Below the pieces are notes generated by a model that saw nothing but the letters and a program-made list of their open reading frames with translations, was not told where the DNA came from and did not search any database. A program made the translations under genes and the position numbers. Positions 17,649 through 26,409 of a stretch of DNA of 64,000 nt are shown here, in pieces; position 1 is the stretch's first letter; every line of letters starts with the position of its first letter. Source of the DNA: Streptomyces sp. SAI-127 (GTDB lineage: Bacteria; Actinomycetota; Actinomycetes; Streptomycetales; Streptomycetaceae); the NCBI RefSeq assembly GCF_029894425.1, contig NZ_JARXYJ010000001.1:9320501-9384500 (forward strand), in the 5' to 3' direction.

Positions 17649-18212
17649 TTACGGCGATGGTGGTGTGAGCAGTGAGAGCAGACCCCGCACGCCCGTGTCG
17701 AACGCGGCGGGCGAGCCGGACGCGCGGGCGAGGACATAGCCGCCCTGGACCGTCGCGAGAACGGTCGCCGCGATCTCCTCGCCGTCCAGGGAGGACGCGA
17801 ACTGGCCCTGTTCCTTGCCCTCTTCGACGATCCCGGCGATGCGCTCACGGATCCAGTCGATCGTCTCGTCGACGGGCGCACGCAGTTCGTCGCTGGCGAT
17901 GACGTCCGGGTCCATCGTGAGCCGGCCGATCGGACACCCGCGCAGCACGTCCCGCTCGCGCCGCAGATACGCCTCGATCCGCTCGTACGGCGTGCCGGGC
18001 CCGCCGAGTACTTCCTCCGCGGTGGCCCGCAGGTCCTCGGCGGTCCGCCGGATCGCGGCCAGGGCGAGATCGGGCTTGCCCTTGAAGTGGTGGTACATGC
18101 TGCCCTGTCCGGCCCCCGCGCGCTCCAGGATCGCCTTGGGGCTGGTCCCCACATAGCCGCGCTCCCACAGCAGCTCACGGGTGGACTCGATCAGTCGGTC
18201 CGAGGTGCTCAT
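17649..18212 (-). CDS. TetR family transcriptional regulator
   Basis: A 187-residue TetR protein: MSTSDRLIESTRELLWERGY, then the HTH GTSPKAILERAGAGQGSMYHHFKGK, and a ligand-binding C-terminal half (PIGRLTMDPDV). It resembles the TetR repressors that guard reductase or detoxification operons in Streptomyces. The ATG at 18212 is preferred to 18227 because the 20 bp palindrome at 18221-18240 lies immediately upstream. The three genes downstream on the same strand (cupin, DUF4865, phosphotriesterase) are probably its operon, autoregulated by an organic ligand. Confidence 0.88.
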   Translation of the reverse strand: MSTSDRLIESTRELLWERGYVGTSPKAILERAGAGQGSMYHHFKGKPDLALAAIRRTAEDLRATAEEVLGGPGTPYERIEAYLRRERDVLRGCPIGRLTMDPDVIASDELRAPVDETIDWIRERIAGIVEEGKEQGQFASSLDGEEIAATVLATVQGGYVLARASGSPAAFDTGVRGLLSLLTPPSP

Positions 18213-18220
18213 GCGCTCAC

Positions 18221-18240
18221 TGTACATACTAGTAGTTACA
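18221..18240. promoter_or_regulatory. TetR autoregulatory palindrome
   Basis: TGTACATACTAGTAGTTACA is symmetric except for its fifth and sixth positions from each end (core TACTAGTA, outer TGTA/TACA). It stands out as an AT-rich island eight bases before the chosen tetR start, where it would cover the promoter. Confidence 0.65.
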
Positions 18241-18325
18241 GAAGTCGAGGCCCTCTCGTACTCCCCGGGAGGTATCCGCACTGCCGCTGTCCGTACGACG
18301 ACCCGGCCCCCTCTCCCGAGCCAGT

Positions 18326-18367
18326 CTCGAGTCATCACGACAAGACCCACCAAGGAGATGACTCAAG
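18326..18367 (+). promoter_or_regulatory. Leader hairpin presenting the ribosome-binding site
   Basis: CTCGAGTCATC (18326-18336) pairs with GATGACTCAAG (18357-18367) with one mismatch, closing a loop that contains most of AAGGAG (18352-18357). The 3' arm ends at the base before the ATG. Control of translation of the SHOCT-ABC-FtsX operon is inferred. Confidence 0.4.
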
Positions 18368-18661
18368 ATGCAGACACTCGCGCACTGGGACGGCGGCCCC
18401 GGCCCGTGGATCCTCTTCTTCCCGCTGATCTGGGCGGCCGTCGTGCTCGGCGTCGTCACCGTCCTGCGCCGCACCGTGTGGCGCGGCCGCCGCGGACCCT
18501 GGCGCGCCATGGCCGACGCCCGCCCCTCCGGCGACTCACCGATCGCCATGCTCGGCCGCCGCTTCGCCTCGGGTGAGATCGACGAGGACGAGTACTGGCG
18601 CCGGCTGTCCGTCCTGGACGAGCAGTTCGGCCCTGCGGCGGGCAAGGGCGGTGCGGCATGA
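18368..18661 (+). CDS. SHOCT-domain membrane protein
   Basis: A 97-residue protein with one membrane segment (about 13-33, PWILFFPLIWAAVVLGVVTVL minus its last residues) and a C-terminal SHOCT motif (about 57-83, MLGRRFASGEIDEDEYWRR). SHOCT segments are short oligomerisation modules. AAGGAG precedes the ATG. The stop overlaps the start of the ABC ATPase gene (ATGA), so the three genes form one operon. The protein may help assemble or regulate the transporter. Confidence 0.85.
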   Translation: MQTLAHWDGGPGPWILFFPLIWAAVVLGVVTVLRRTVWRGRRGPWRAMADARPSGDSPIAMLGRRFASGEIDEDEYWRRLSVLDEQFGPAAGKGGAA

Positions 18662-19416
18662 CCGCCACGACCACCTCGACGAGGACGCTGCCGGCCGCCC
18701 GGGTGGTCGACGCCGTGAAGGTGTACGGCAGCGGCGACACCGGGGTGCGGGCCCTGGACGGGGTGAGCGTCGACTTCCCGGCCGGCCGCTTCACCGCGAT
18801 CATGGGGCCCTCGGGCTCCGGCAAGTCCACCCTCATGCACTGCGCGGCCGGCCTCGACACGCTCACCGAGGGCGCCTCCTACATCGGCGCCACCGACCTC
18901 GGCTCGCTCGACGACCGCCGTCTGACCCTGCTGCGCCGGGACCGCGTCGGCTTCGTCTTCCAGGCGTTCAACCTGGTGCCGACGCTGACCGTCGAGGAGA
19001 ACATCAGGCTGCCGCTGGACCTCGCGGGAGGCAAGGGCGACGCGGAGTGGATCGACGCGCTGATCGAGGTCGTCGGCCTGCGCGACCGCCTCCGGCACCG
19101 GCCCGCCGAGCTGTCCGGCGGACAGCAGCAACGTGTCGCCGTGGCCCGGGCGTTCGCCGGCCGACCGGACGTCGTCTTCGCCGACGAGCCCACCGGGAAC
19201 CTCGACTCCCGCTCCGGCGGCGAGGTCCTCGGCCTCCTCTCCAGGACCGTGCGCCGGACGGCCCGCACGGTCGTCATGGTCACCCACGACCCGGTCGCCG
19301 CCGCCCACGCCGACGAGGTCGTCTTCCTCGCCGACGGGCGCCTGGTGGACCGTATGGAATCCCCCACCGCCGACCGGGTCCTTGACCGCCTGAAGGCCTT
19401 CGAGGTGCCCTCATGA
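18658..19416 (+). CDS. MacB/LolD-type ABC transporter ATP-binding protein
   Basis: A 252-residue ABC ATPase: Walker A MGPSGSGKST (about 49-58), Q-loop region VFQAFNLVPTLTVEEN, signature LSGGQQQRVAVARA, Walker B VVFADEPTGNL and switch VTHDP. The sequence class is that of MacB/LolD/FtsE, which work with FtsX-type permeases as mechanotransmitters rather than classical transporters. It overlaps the SHOCT gene by four bases and the permease gene by four bases. Confidence 0.95.
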   Translation: MTATTTSTRTLPAARVVDAVKVYGSGDTGVRALDGVSVDFPAGRFTAIMGPSGSGKSTLMHCAAGLDTLTEGASYIGATDLGSLDDRRLTLLRRDRVGFVFQAFNLVPTLTVEENIRLPLDLAGGKGDAEWIDALIEVVGLRDRLRHRPAELSGGQQQRVAVARAFAGRPDVVFADEPTGNLDSRSGGEVLGLLSRTVRRTARTVVMVTHDPVAAAHADEVVFLADGRLVDRMESPTADRVLDRLKAFEVPS

Positions 19417-21974
19417 ACGCCTCCGTACGGCTGAGCATGTCCTCCCTGCGCGCCCACAAGCGGCGCTTCGCCGGGACCTTCCTCGCGGTGTTCCTCGGCG
19501 TGGCGTTCCTCGCCGGGACGCTCGTCATGGGCGACACGCTCCGCGCCGGCTTCGACACCATGTTCGGCAACGCGACCGGCGGCACCGACGCCGTGGTCCG
19601 CAGTGCCGAGGCCATCACCACGCCGGGGGAGAGCGAGGGGGTGCGCGAGCCGGTCGACACCGACCTGGTCAAGACCGTCGAGCAGGTTCCCGGTGTCGCG
19701 GCGGCCGCCCCCGACATCCAGGGAGCGGGCCAGTTGATCGGCGCCGACGGCAAGCCCATCGGCGGCCAGGGCCCACCCACCGTGGCCGGCAACTGGATCG
19801 ACGACCCCGAGCTCAACCCGTACCGACTCGCCGAAGGCCGTGCACCGAAGAGGTCCGGCGAGGTCGTCGTCAACCGCGGCACCGCCGACCGGGGCGACCT
19901 GAAGATCGGCGACACGACGGTCCTGCGTACGCCCGACCCCGTCGAGGTGACGATCGTCGGCCTCGCGACCTTCGGCGGCGAGGACGGCATGGCCCAGGTG
20001 ACCTTCACCGGCATGACTCAGTCCGACGCCGAGAAGTACCTCACGGCCGGGCCCGGGGAGGCGTCGAGCATCCAGGTGCGCGCGGGTCCGGGCGTCGGTC
20101 AGCAGGAGCTCGTCGACCGGTTGACTCCCGTGCTGCCCAGGGGCGTTGAGGCGATCACCGGTCAGGAGTCGACCGAAGAGAACACCGACATGATCTCCAG
20201 CCAGTTCCTGGCCGTCTTCACGACCTTCCTGCTGGTCTTCTCGGGCGTGGCCCTCCTGGTCGCCACCTTCTCCATCCACAACACCTTCGCGATCGTCGTG
20301 GCCCAACGCACCCGTGAGAACGCCCTGTTGCGGGCTCTCGGTGCCTCCCGCCGGCAGGTCACGGCATCCACCCTGACCGAGGCGAGCGTGGTCGCGGTGA
20401 CCGCGTCGGCCGCCGGCCTCGCGGGCGGCATCGGCATCGCCGCCGGGCTCCAGACGCTGTTCCCGGCGATCGGATTCCCCTTCCCGGAGGGCGACCTGGT
20501 GGTCAGTGTGCTGTCGATGGTGCTGCCGCTGGCGGTCGGCATCGTCGTCTGCCTGGGCTCCGCGCTGCTGCCCGCCGTGCGCGCGGGCCGCACCGCACCG
20601 CTCGCCGCCCTGCGCGAGACGGCCGTCGACCAGTCGGGCGCATCCCGGGTCCGAGCGGTCATCGGCGGGGGACTGGCGGCACTCGCGGTGGCCGTGACGC
20701 TCACCGGCGTCCTGGTCTCACCGTCCATCTGGCTCGCGGGAGCCGGTTCCGTAACGGCCCTGGCGGCGTTCGTGGTCCTCGGCCCGGTCGCCTCCACGAC
20801 AGCCGTACGGGTCATCGGTGGCCCCCTCGACCGGCTCCGCGGAGTCACCGGCTCCCTCGCCCGCCGCAACGCCCTGCGCAGCCCCAGGCGAACGGCCGCC
20901 ACCGCGAGCGCGCTGATGATCGGCGTGGCCGTGGTCTCCCTGTTCACCGTGTTCGGAGCGTCCCTGAAGGCCACCATGGACCAGACGGTGTCACGGTCCT
21001 TCGCGGGCGATGTCGCCGTCAGCACCCCGTCGTTCGGCGCGGGCGGCAGCGGCCTCAGCCCGCGTCTCGGCGGAGCGGTCCAGCAACTGCCCGAGGTGGA
21101 CACGGCGGTGGGCCTCGGTCGCGGTGTCGCCGAAGTCGACGGCAAGGGGCGGGCGTTGACCGTCACCGACCCGCTCGCACTGGAGCGCACCTTCGACCTC
21201 GGCAAGGTGCGGGGTTCCCTGAGCGACCTCGGCACCGACGGCATCGCCATCACCGAGAAGGAAGCGGAGAAGCAGGGCCTCACGACCGGCGACAAGGCCC
21301 GGCTCACCTTCACCGACGGCGCGAAGGACACCTTCACGGTCCGCGCGGTCTACGGGCAGTCCGAGCTGGCCGGTGACTACGTCATCACCCGCGCGGCCTG
21401 GGCCCCGCACCGCACGCAGGACTCCGACACCCTCGTCGCGGTCTCCTTCAAGGACGGTGTGAGCACCGGCGCGGGCAAGGCGGCGGTGGAGAAGGTGGCG
21501 GCGCGGTACGGCGACCCCGAGGTGCAGACCCGCGACGAGTACGCGCAGTCCTCGGCCGGCGGCATCGACATGATGCTCACCCTGGTCTACGCGCTGCTCG
21601 CCCTCGCGGTCCTCATCGCCCTGCTGGGCATCGCCAACACACTGACCCTGGCGATCCACGAGCGCACCCGGGAACTGGGTCTGCTGAGGGCCGTGGGCCA
21701 GGCCCGGTCCCAGCTCCGCGCCATGGTCCGCTGGGAGTCGGTCCTGGTCGCCGCGTTCGGCACGGTCGGCGGACTCGCCCTCGGCGCCTTCCTCGGCTGG
21801 GTCCTGGTCGAGGCCTCGGACGGCGCGAGCGACAGCACCTTCGCCTTCGCGATGCCACCCGTGCAACTCGCGGTGGTGGCCCTGGTGGGCGTCGCCGCGG
21901 GAGCCCTCGCAGGCCTGCGCCCGGCCAGGCGCGCCGCCCGTCTGGACGTACTGCGGGCGATCGCCACCGAGTGA
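19413..21974 (+). CDS. FtsX-like ABC transporter permease
   Basis: An 853-residue permease with two FtsX domains. It has an N-terminal helix (about 20-40), a large extracytoplasmic region, three helices around 250-400, a second N-anchor near 500, another extracytoplasmic region, and three C-terminal helices ending in LRPARRAARLDVLRAI. This duplicated layout is common in actinobacterial MacB-like systems for lipoprotein, peptide or antibiotic stress export. The substrate is unknown. Transcription probably ends at the palindrome 21987-22024. Confidence 0.92.
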   Translation: MNASVRLSMSSLRAHKRRFAGTFLAVFLGVAFLAGTLVMGDTLRAGFDTMFGNATGGTDAVVRSAEAITTPGESEGVREPVDTDLVKTVEQVPGVAAAAPDIQGAGQLIGADGKPIGGQGPPTVAGNWIDDPELNPYRLAEGRAPKRSGEVVVNRGTADRGDLKIGDTTVLRTPDPVEVTIVGLATFGGEDGMAQVTFTGMTQSDAEKYLTAGPGEASSIQVRAGPGVGQQELVDRLTPVLPRGVEAITGQESTEENTDMISSQFLAVFTTFLLVFSGVALLVATFSIHNTFAIVVAQRTRENALLRALGASRRQVTASTLTEASVVAVTASAAGLAGGIGIAAGLQTLFPAIGFPFPEGDLVVSVLSMVLPLAVGIVVCLGSALLPAVRAGRTAPLAALRETAVDQSGASRVRAVIGGGLAALAVAVTLTGVLVSPSIWLAGAGSVTALAAFVVLGPVASTTAVRVIGGPLDRLRGVTGSLARRNALRSPRRTAATASALMIGVAVVSLFTVFGASLKATMDQTVSRSFAGDVAVSTPSFGAGGSGLSPRLGGAVQQLPEVDTAVGLGRGVAEVDGKGRALTVTDPLALERTFDLGKVRGSLSDLGTDGIAITEKEAEKQGLTTGDKARLTFTDGAKDTFTVRAVYGQSELAGDYVITRAAWAPHRTQDSDTLVAVSFKDGVSTGAGKAAVEKVAARYGDPEVQTRDEYAQSSAGGIDMMLTLVYALLALAVLIALLGIANTLTLAIHERTRELGLLRAVGQARSQLRAMVRWESVLVAAFGTVGGLALGAFLGWVLVEASDGASDSTFAFAMPPVQLAVVALVGVAAGALAGLRPARRAARLDVLRAIATE

Positions 21975-21986
21975 CGGGCAAGGGTG

Positions 21987-22024
21987 CAGCCACGCCGACT
22001 GCGCCGGCGCAGTCGGCGTGGCTG
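21987..22024. terminator. 38 bp perfect palindrome, bidirectional terminator
   Basis: C-AGCCACGCCGACTGCGCC and its exact reverse complement abut without a spacer (19 bp arms), 13 bases after the FtsX stop. The next gene converges on it from the other side, so it probably ends transcription from both strands. There is no T tract, as is usual in Streptomyces. Confidence 0.8.
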
Positions 22025-22097
22025 AGCCGGAGGGGCGCGCACCGGTTGAAAGCGCCCCGCGGGCGACCAAGCGAAAAGAGGAGTCGTCACCGCCCGG

Positions 22098-22619
22098 TCA
22101 GCCGGCAACGGCGGACCGGGCGGGAGCGTGTTCGGGCCTACGGCCGTCGACCCGCACCTCGGCGTACCTGAGCGCGGTCTTGTCAAGGACGGTGCGCCGC
22201 TGTGGCCGCGCGGCGGAGGGCGTCGGCAGTGTGAACCACACGGCTTTCCCCGACTCGCCGTCCGGCCGGACGCCCCAGCTCTCGCTGACCGCGGCGACCA
22301 TCGCGAGCCCTCGCCCGCACGTGGCGAGCGGCTCGGTGTCCTTGATGTCGGCCACGACCGGCAGACGCGGGTCGTGGTCGTGCACCGAGACCGTGAGCCG
22401 ATCGAGCAGCAGCTCGATCTCCACGGTGCACGTCTTGTCGGGCTGGGCATGGCGGTGGACGTTGGTCAAAAGCTCCGTCACACCGAGCACGGCCCGGTCT
22501 ATGAGGGGATCCATGTGCCAGTAGCGCAACTGCGCTGAAAGGATTCTGCGGACCTGGCCGATCCGCGACGGCAGGGCTTGAAGCTCCACCGTGCAGTGCC
22601 TGCTTGGATAACTGATCAC
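22098..22619 (-). CDS. RsbW-like ATP-binding (anti-sigma type) protein
   Basis: A 173-residue single HATPase domain. Visible are the N box VTELLTNVHRHA, HDHDPRLPV (the G1-type Asp) and CGRGLAMVAAVSESWG. Streptomyces encodes dozens of such kinase-like proteins, acting on anti-anti-sigma factors or of unknown role. I prefer GTG 22619 (GGGGAG about nine bases upstream; protein begins VISYPSRHC) to GTG 22655. The gap 22620-22804 shows no other gene. Confidence 0.85.
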   Translation of the reverse strand: MISYPSRHCTVELQALPSRIGQVRRILSAQLRYWHMDPLIDRAVLGVTELLTNVHRHAQPDKTCTVEIELLLDRLTVSVHDHDPRLPVVADIKDTEPLATCGRGLAMVAAVSESWGVRPDGESGKAVWFTLPTPSAARPQRRTVLDKTALRYAEVRVDGRRPEHAPARSAVAG

Positions 22620-22804
22620 GGCTGCGACTCCCCGACGTGAGGTCCGGAAGAACACGGAGTTCGGATCGATCCAGCAGGTGCCTGCGTGAAACGGCCGCCT
22701 GCTGTCGTGCCCGGCGGGCTGGTTCGCAGCGTGATCGCCGGTTAACCCAGAGTGATGTGAGATCAGCGTGACTCAGGAGGTGTGATACCGCAACTCGCGG
22801 TGAC

Positions 22805-23128
22805 TCAGCCGCTACGACCAGCAGCCCTGCGTACGGCCTCGATGAACCGGCGTGCGGCGGGCGGCCCCGGCTCGCCGGGAGCGGGGTCGTGATCGCCCAG
22901 GGTCAGCAGGTACCTGTTGCCGTTGAGGTCCGCGAGGGCCCGGTCGTCCGCCGCGAACCAGGGCTTGGAGGCGCGCACCGCCTGCACGGGCGCACTGTCG
23001 ATCTCGCTGCCGTAACTGGTGAGCAGTTCCAGTCGGCCGTCGTTGATCCGGACCTGACCGGCCCGGGTGAGCGAACGCAACCTCTTCCCGATCCGCACGC
23101 CCGTAGCCGTGAACTCCGGCTCCGCCAT
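22805..23128 (-). CDS. Conserved small Streptomyces protein, unknown
   Basis: A 107-residue protein (MAEPEFTATGVRIGKRLRS at the start) with a beta-rich look: GRLELLTSYG, NGNRYLLTLGD and a basic C-terminal helix RRFIEAVRRAAG. I recognise it only as the kind of short conserved protein seen in Streptomyces and assign no function. A G-rich ribosome-binding site (GGGGGCGGGG) precedes the ATG. The frame is open upstream to 23377, but that part is low-complexity and probably untranslated. Confidence 0.65.
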   Translation of the reverse strand: MAEPEFTATGVRIGKRLRSLTRAGQVRINDGRLELLTSYGSEIDSAPVQAVRASKPWFAADDRALADLNGNRYLLTLGDHDPAPGEPGPPAARRFIEAVRRAAGRSG

Positions 23129-23475
23129 GCCGCCCCGCCCCCTTGTGAGCGTCGGTGTGCCGGCCCGTCGCTCCCGCGTGGGCCGAGAGCCGGCTCCTGT
23201 CGTGATCCAGTGTGCGCCCCCGTCCGAGACATCCGTCCCGTCCGGTGCAGTCTGCCCGCCACGGGCGTCCAGCACCAGTGCGCATGACATCTCGCCGGGG
23301 GCGCCCGGAGCACTCGTCGAATGCGCCCCCGTGGTCGCGTTCCGTTGTGACCCCAGGGGTGTCTTTGGGGCTCTCAAAGGTGTGTTTATGCAGGTGAGAA
23401 GCGTGCGGAAGGTGTCTATGATCGAACCATCGGCCGCGCGACGCGCCGTCGGCGCGAAGTGTTAGGAGCCCCGCC
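23129..23475. other. Gene-free divergent intergenic region
   Basis: 347 bases between the divergent small gene and the cysteine-synthase-family gene. It holds a CCCCAGGGG palindrome (about 23351-23359), a CTTTG/CAAAG inverted repeat (23363-23379) and a -10-like TATGAT (23417-23422) about 35 bases before the AGGAG ribosome-binding site. No coding sequence is supported. Confidence 0.5.
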
Positions 23476-24630
23476 GTGAGCACCCCTCAGCAGACCCGGA
23501 CCGGCGACACCCTCGATGTCGACCGCACCGACACCACCTATCGCGGCTGGCTGAAAGAAGCCGTCCGCAAGGTCCAGGCCGACGCCAACCGCTCGGCCGA
23601 CACGCATCTGTTGCGCTTCCCGCTCCCGGAGATGTGGGGCATCGACCTGTACCTCAAGGACGAGTCGACCCACCCGACCGGCAGCCTCAAGCACCGGCTC
23701 GCCCGTTCGCTCTTCCTCTACGGCCTGTGCAATGGCTGGATCCGGCCCAGCCGCCCGGTGATCGAGGCGTCCAGCGGCTCCACCGCCGTGTCCGAGGCGT
23801 ACTTCGCGAAGCTGATCGGTGTGCCCTTCGTCGCGGTCATGCCGCGCACGACGAGCGCCGAGAAGATCCGCCTCATCGAGTTCCACGGCGGCCGGTGTCA
23901 CTTCGTCGACGACCCGCGCACGATGTACGAGGAGTCCGCCCGCCTCGCGGTGGAGACCGGCGGCCACTACATGGACCAGTTCACCTACGCGGAACGGGCC
24001 ACGGACTGGCGCGGCAACAACAACATCGCCGAATCCATCTTCCGCCAGCTGGAGTTGGAGCGTTTCCCGGAGCCCGCTTGGATCGTCGCCACGGCCGGCA
24101 CCGGAGGCACCTCGGCGACCATCGCCCGGTACGTCCACTACATGCAGCACGACACCCGCATCTGTGTGGCCGATCCGGAGAACTCCTGTTTCTTCGAGGG
24201 CTGGACCACCGGCGATCCGGACGTCACGTGCGACTGCGGCTCGCGCATCGAGGGCATCGGCCGGCCGCGCATGGAGCCGAGCTTCGTGCCCGGGGCGATC
24301 GACCGCATGATGAAGGTCCCGGACGCGGCCAGCGTGGCCGCCGTCCGTGCCCTGGAGCGGACCATCGGCCGCAGGGCGGGCGGCTCGACCGGCACCGGAC
24401 TGTGGAGCGCGCTGAAGATCATCGCCGAGATGGTGGCCGAAGGACGCCGGGGGAGCGTCGTCACCCTGCTCTGTGACCCCGGCGACCGATACCTGGACAA
24501 GTACTACTCGGACGCGTGGCTGGCCGAGCAGGGCCTGGACATCGAGCCGTACACGGCGGCGATCGCCTCACTGCTGGAGACGGGGATCTGGCCGGGCCAC
24601 GTCTCTCCCGGCAGGTCCCAGTCGGACTGA
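23476..24630 (+). CDS. PLP-dependent cysteine synthase family protein (Cds1-like)
   Basis: A 384-residue fold-type II PLP enzyme. The Lys that binds PLP is in HPTGSLKHR, followed by [17 protein letters not shown] (substrate loop), [15 protein letters not shown] (phosphate-binding glycine loop) and [11 protein letters not shown]. It is longer than CysK/CysM and has Cys-containing insertions ([18 protein letters not shown]). This pattern recalls the mycobacterial Cds1 group, which releases H2S from cysteine, so desulfhydrase activity is as likely as synthase activity (inference). The GTG start has AGGAG eight bases upstream. Confidence 0.85.
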   Translation: MSTPQQTRTGDTLDVDRTDTTYRGWLKEAVRKVQADANRSADTHLLRFPLPEMWGIDLYLKDESTHPTGSLKHRLARSLFLYGLCNGWIRPSRPVIEASSGSTAVSEAYFAKLIGVPFVAVMPRTTSAEKIRLIEFHGGRCHFVDDPRTMYEESARLAVETGGHYMDQFTYAERATDWRGNNNIAESIFRQLELERFPEPAWIVATAGTGGTSATIARYVHYMQHDTRICVADPENSCFFEGWTTGDPDVTCDCGSRIEGIGRPRMEPSFVPGAIDRMMKVPDAASVAAVRALERTIGRRAGGSTGTGLWSALKIIAEMVAEGRRGSVVTLLCDPGDRYLDKYYSDAWLAEQGLDIEPYTAAIASLLETGIWPGHVSPGRSQSD

Positions 24631-24753
24631 CCCGCAGGATTGTTCACACGGCTGATCGGTGGCCGGCCGCCTGGTCAGGCGCAGGCGGTTCCCGATGACC
24701 TTGCGGTCCGTCACCGGCAGGCGACCGGGCCAGGGCCCTGGGGGACGCCCCGG

Positions 24754-25233
24754 CTAGGATCCCTGCGCAGCGAGGCGTCGGTCCAGCGTGCGGACCGCGT
24801 CCCGGAAGGCCCGCCCCAGCCCGGCGCGCCCCAGCTTGGCGACGACGCGGAACGCCGCCGTGCCGTCCACGGCGAACGTCCAGCGCACATGGGTGCCCGC
24901 CCCGGCGGGAGTGAGTCTCCACTCCTCGACGATGGCGCGGGCACCGGGAGCGTTGGCCACGTCGACACGGTAGGCGTACAGCTCGGGGGCCTTCGCCGCG
25001 AGGACCGTCTCCTGGAAGCGCCCGCCGCCCTTGAGGTGGATCTCCCGGGTCGAGCCGTCCCCGGTCGAACGGGCCAGAGTCACCGCGGAGAACCATTCCT
25101 CCCAGCCCGGTACGTCCTCGGCGAGCGCCCGGTGAACCGCCTCCGGCGGGGCGGCCATCTGCTGGGCGAACACCAGCCGTACCGGCGCGGTCCCGATGAA
25201 GTCGAGCCCCACCTCACGCAGTTGGTGAACCAC
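24754..25233 (-). CDS. SRPBCC family protein
   Basis: A protein of about 159 residues with the helix-grip pattern of polyketide-cyclase/START-like proteins: RLVFAQQMAAPPEAVHRAL, GWEEWFSAV, GRFQETVLAA, EEWRLTPAGAGTHVRWTF and a long C-terminal helix. It probably binds a hydrophobic ligand; no catalytic claim is possible. GTG 25233 lies seven bases from AGGGGGG; other in-frame starts at 25239 and 25269 are less well placed. The 123 bases downstream (24631-24753) hold nothing I recognise. Confidence 0.75.
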   Translation of the reverse strand: MVHQLREVGLDFIGTAPVRLVFAQQMAAPPEAVHRALAEDVPGWEEWFSAVTLARSTGDGSTREIHLKGGGRFQETVLAAKAPELYAYRVDVANAPGARAIVEEWRLTPAGAGTHVRWTFAVDGTAAFRVVAKLGRAGLGRAFRDAVRTLDRRLAAQGS

Positions 25234-25285
25234 GGACACACCCCCCTGGCGTCGAACGGGAAGTGTCACCCTAACTGACGCTCAG

Positions 25286-26116
25286 TCAGCTGTCTGTACC
25301 GTCAACGGACTCACCGGCCACGACCAGCCGTCGCAGATGCTCGGAGACCTCCGCGCGCGCCCCGGCCGGCAGCCCCGCGTCCGTGACCAGCGTGTCGACC
25401 TGCTCCAGCGAGGCGAACGAACTCAGGCCCACCGTGCCCCACTTGGTGTGGTCGGCCACCACCACGACCCGCCGCGCCGACTGTACGAGACGCCGGTTGG
25501 TCTCGGCCTCCGCGAGGTTCGGCGTCGACAGTCCGGCCTCGACCGATATGCCGTGCACACCGAGGAAGAGCACGTCGAAGTGGAGCGCCCCGATCGCCTG
25601 GTCGGCCACCGGGCCCACCAGCGAGTCGGACGGGGTGCGCACACCGCCGGTCAGCACGACGGTGGCCGCGCCCTGGCGGGGGCCCGTGGTGCGCTGCGCC
25701 GCGTGGAACACGTCGGCGACCCGCACCGAGTTCGTGACGACGGTCAGATCGGGCACATCGAGCAGATGGTGGGCCAGCGCGTACGTCGTCGTACCGCCCG
25801 ACAGCGCGATCGCGGTGCCCGGGGCGACGAGCTCCGCCGCCGACCGTGCGATGTCCTCCTTGGCGGTCAGCTCCAGACCCGACTTCGCCTCGAAGCCAGG
25901 CTCGTGGGTGCTCGCCTCGACCACCGGGACGGCGCCGCCGTGCACCTTCTCCAGCACACCCTGGCGGGCCAGCGCGTCCAGATCGCGCCGCACCGTCATG
26001 TCCGACACGCCGAGCTTGCGGGTCAGCTCGTTGACGCGCACCCCGCCTCGGCGCCGGACCTCGTCCAGGATCAGGGCGCGCCGCTGCTCCGCGAGGAGGT
26101 TCTGATTCTCACTCAC
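25286..26116 (-). CDS. DeoR/AgaR family transcriptional repressor
   Basis: A 276-residue regulator: N-terminal DeoR HTH (RRALILDEVRRRGGVRVNEL, then SDMTVRRDLDALARQGV) and a sugar-phosphate-binding DeoRC domain (ALSGGTTTYALAHHL, VVTNSVRVADV, FLGVHGIS, VVVVADHTKWG). Such proteins repress sugar-catabolic genes and are released by a phosphorylated sugar. No such operon is adjacent; the agaS/gatY pair at 7.1-8.8 kb is a possible target. The GTG start has GGAG six bases upstream. Confidence 0.9.
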   Translation of the reverse strand: MSENQNLLAEQRRALILDEVRRRGGVRVNELTRKLGVSDMTVRRDLDALARQGVLEKVHGGAVPVVEASTHEPGFEAKSGLELTAKEDIARSAAELVAPGTAIALSGGTTTYALAHHLLDVPDLTVVTNSVRVADVFHAAQRTTGPRQGAATVVLTGGVRTPSDSLVGPVADQAIGALHFDVLFLGVHGISVEAGLSTPNLAEAETNRRLVQSARRVVVVADHTKWGTVGLSSFASLEQVDTLVTDAGLPAGARAEVSEHLRRLVVAGESVDGTDS

Positions 26117-26273
26117 GTACGCTCCGGTCCTTTCGCCTGGGGCCGTCCGACATGCCCTGCGCACCCTCTCCCACAAGCACATTTTGCCCGACCCTGGTGC
26201 GCGGGACGTCCCATACTCGCACGGGCCCCGGCGGGGAGTGCCACCGACCGCCCCGTCACCCTCTTGCCACCGG

Positions 26274-26300
26274 GGTGACACCCGGGCTTTGGCTGTCACC
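26274..26300. promoter_or_regulatory. Inverted repeat between divergent genes
   Basis: GGTGACA (26274-26280) and TGTCACC (26294-26300) are perfect arms 13 bases apart in the 293-base gap between the deoR-type gene and the divergent GHSQG membrane protein. A regulator site is possible. I see no clear -35/-10 pair in the gap. Confidence 0.35.
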
Positions 26301-26409
26301 CGGATCGGGGAGATTCCGTGACGAGGGGTGTGCGCACTGCGCAGACCGGAGATCCTTGTGCCCGCACGGACAGATGCCGACAGCGCGTCACGGGGGAAGT
26401 GCGAAGACA

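Noticed and set aside
23350..23360. CCCCAGGGG palindrome before the cysteine-synthase-family gene, considered as a CsoR/CstR site
   Set aside because: It lacks the flanking ATA/TAT of the convincing CsoR-like boxes at 3.1 kb and is not placed in a recognisable promoter.
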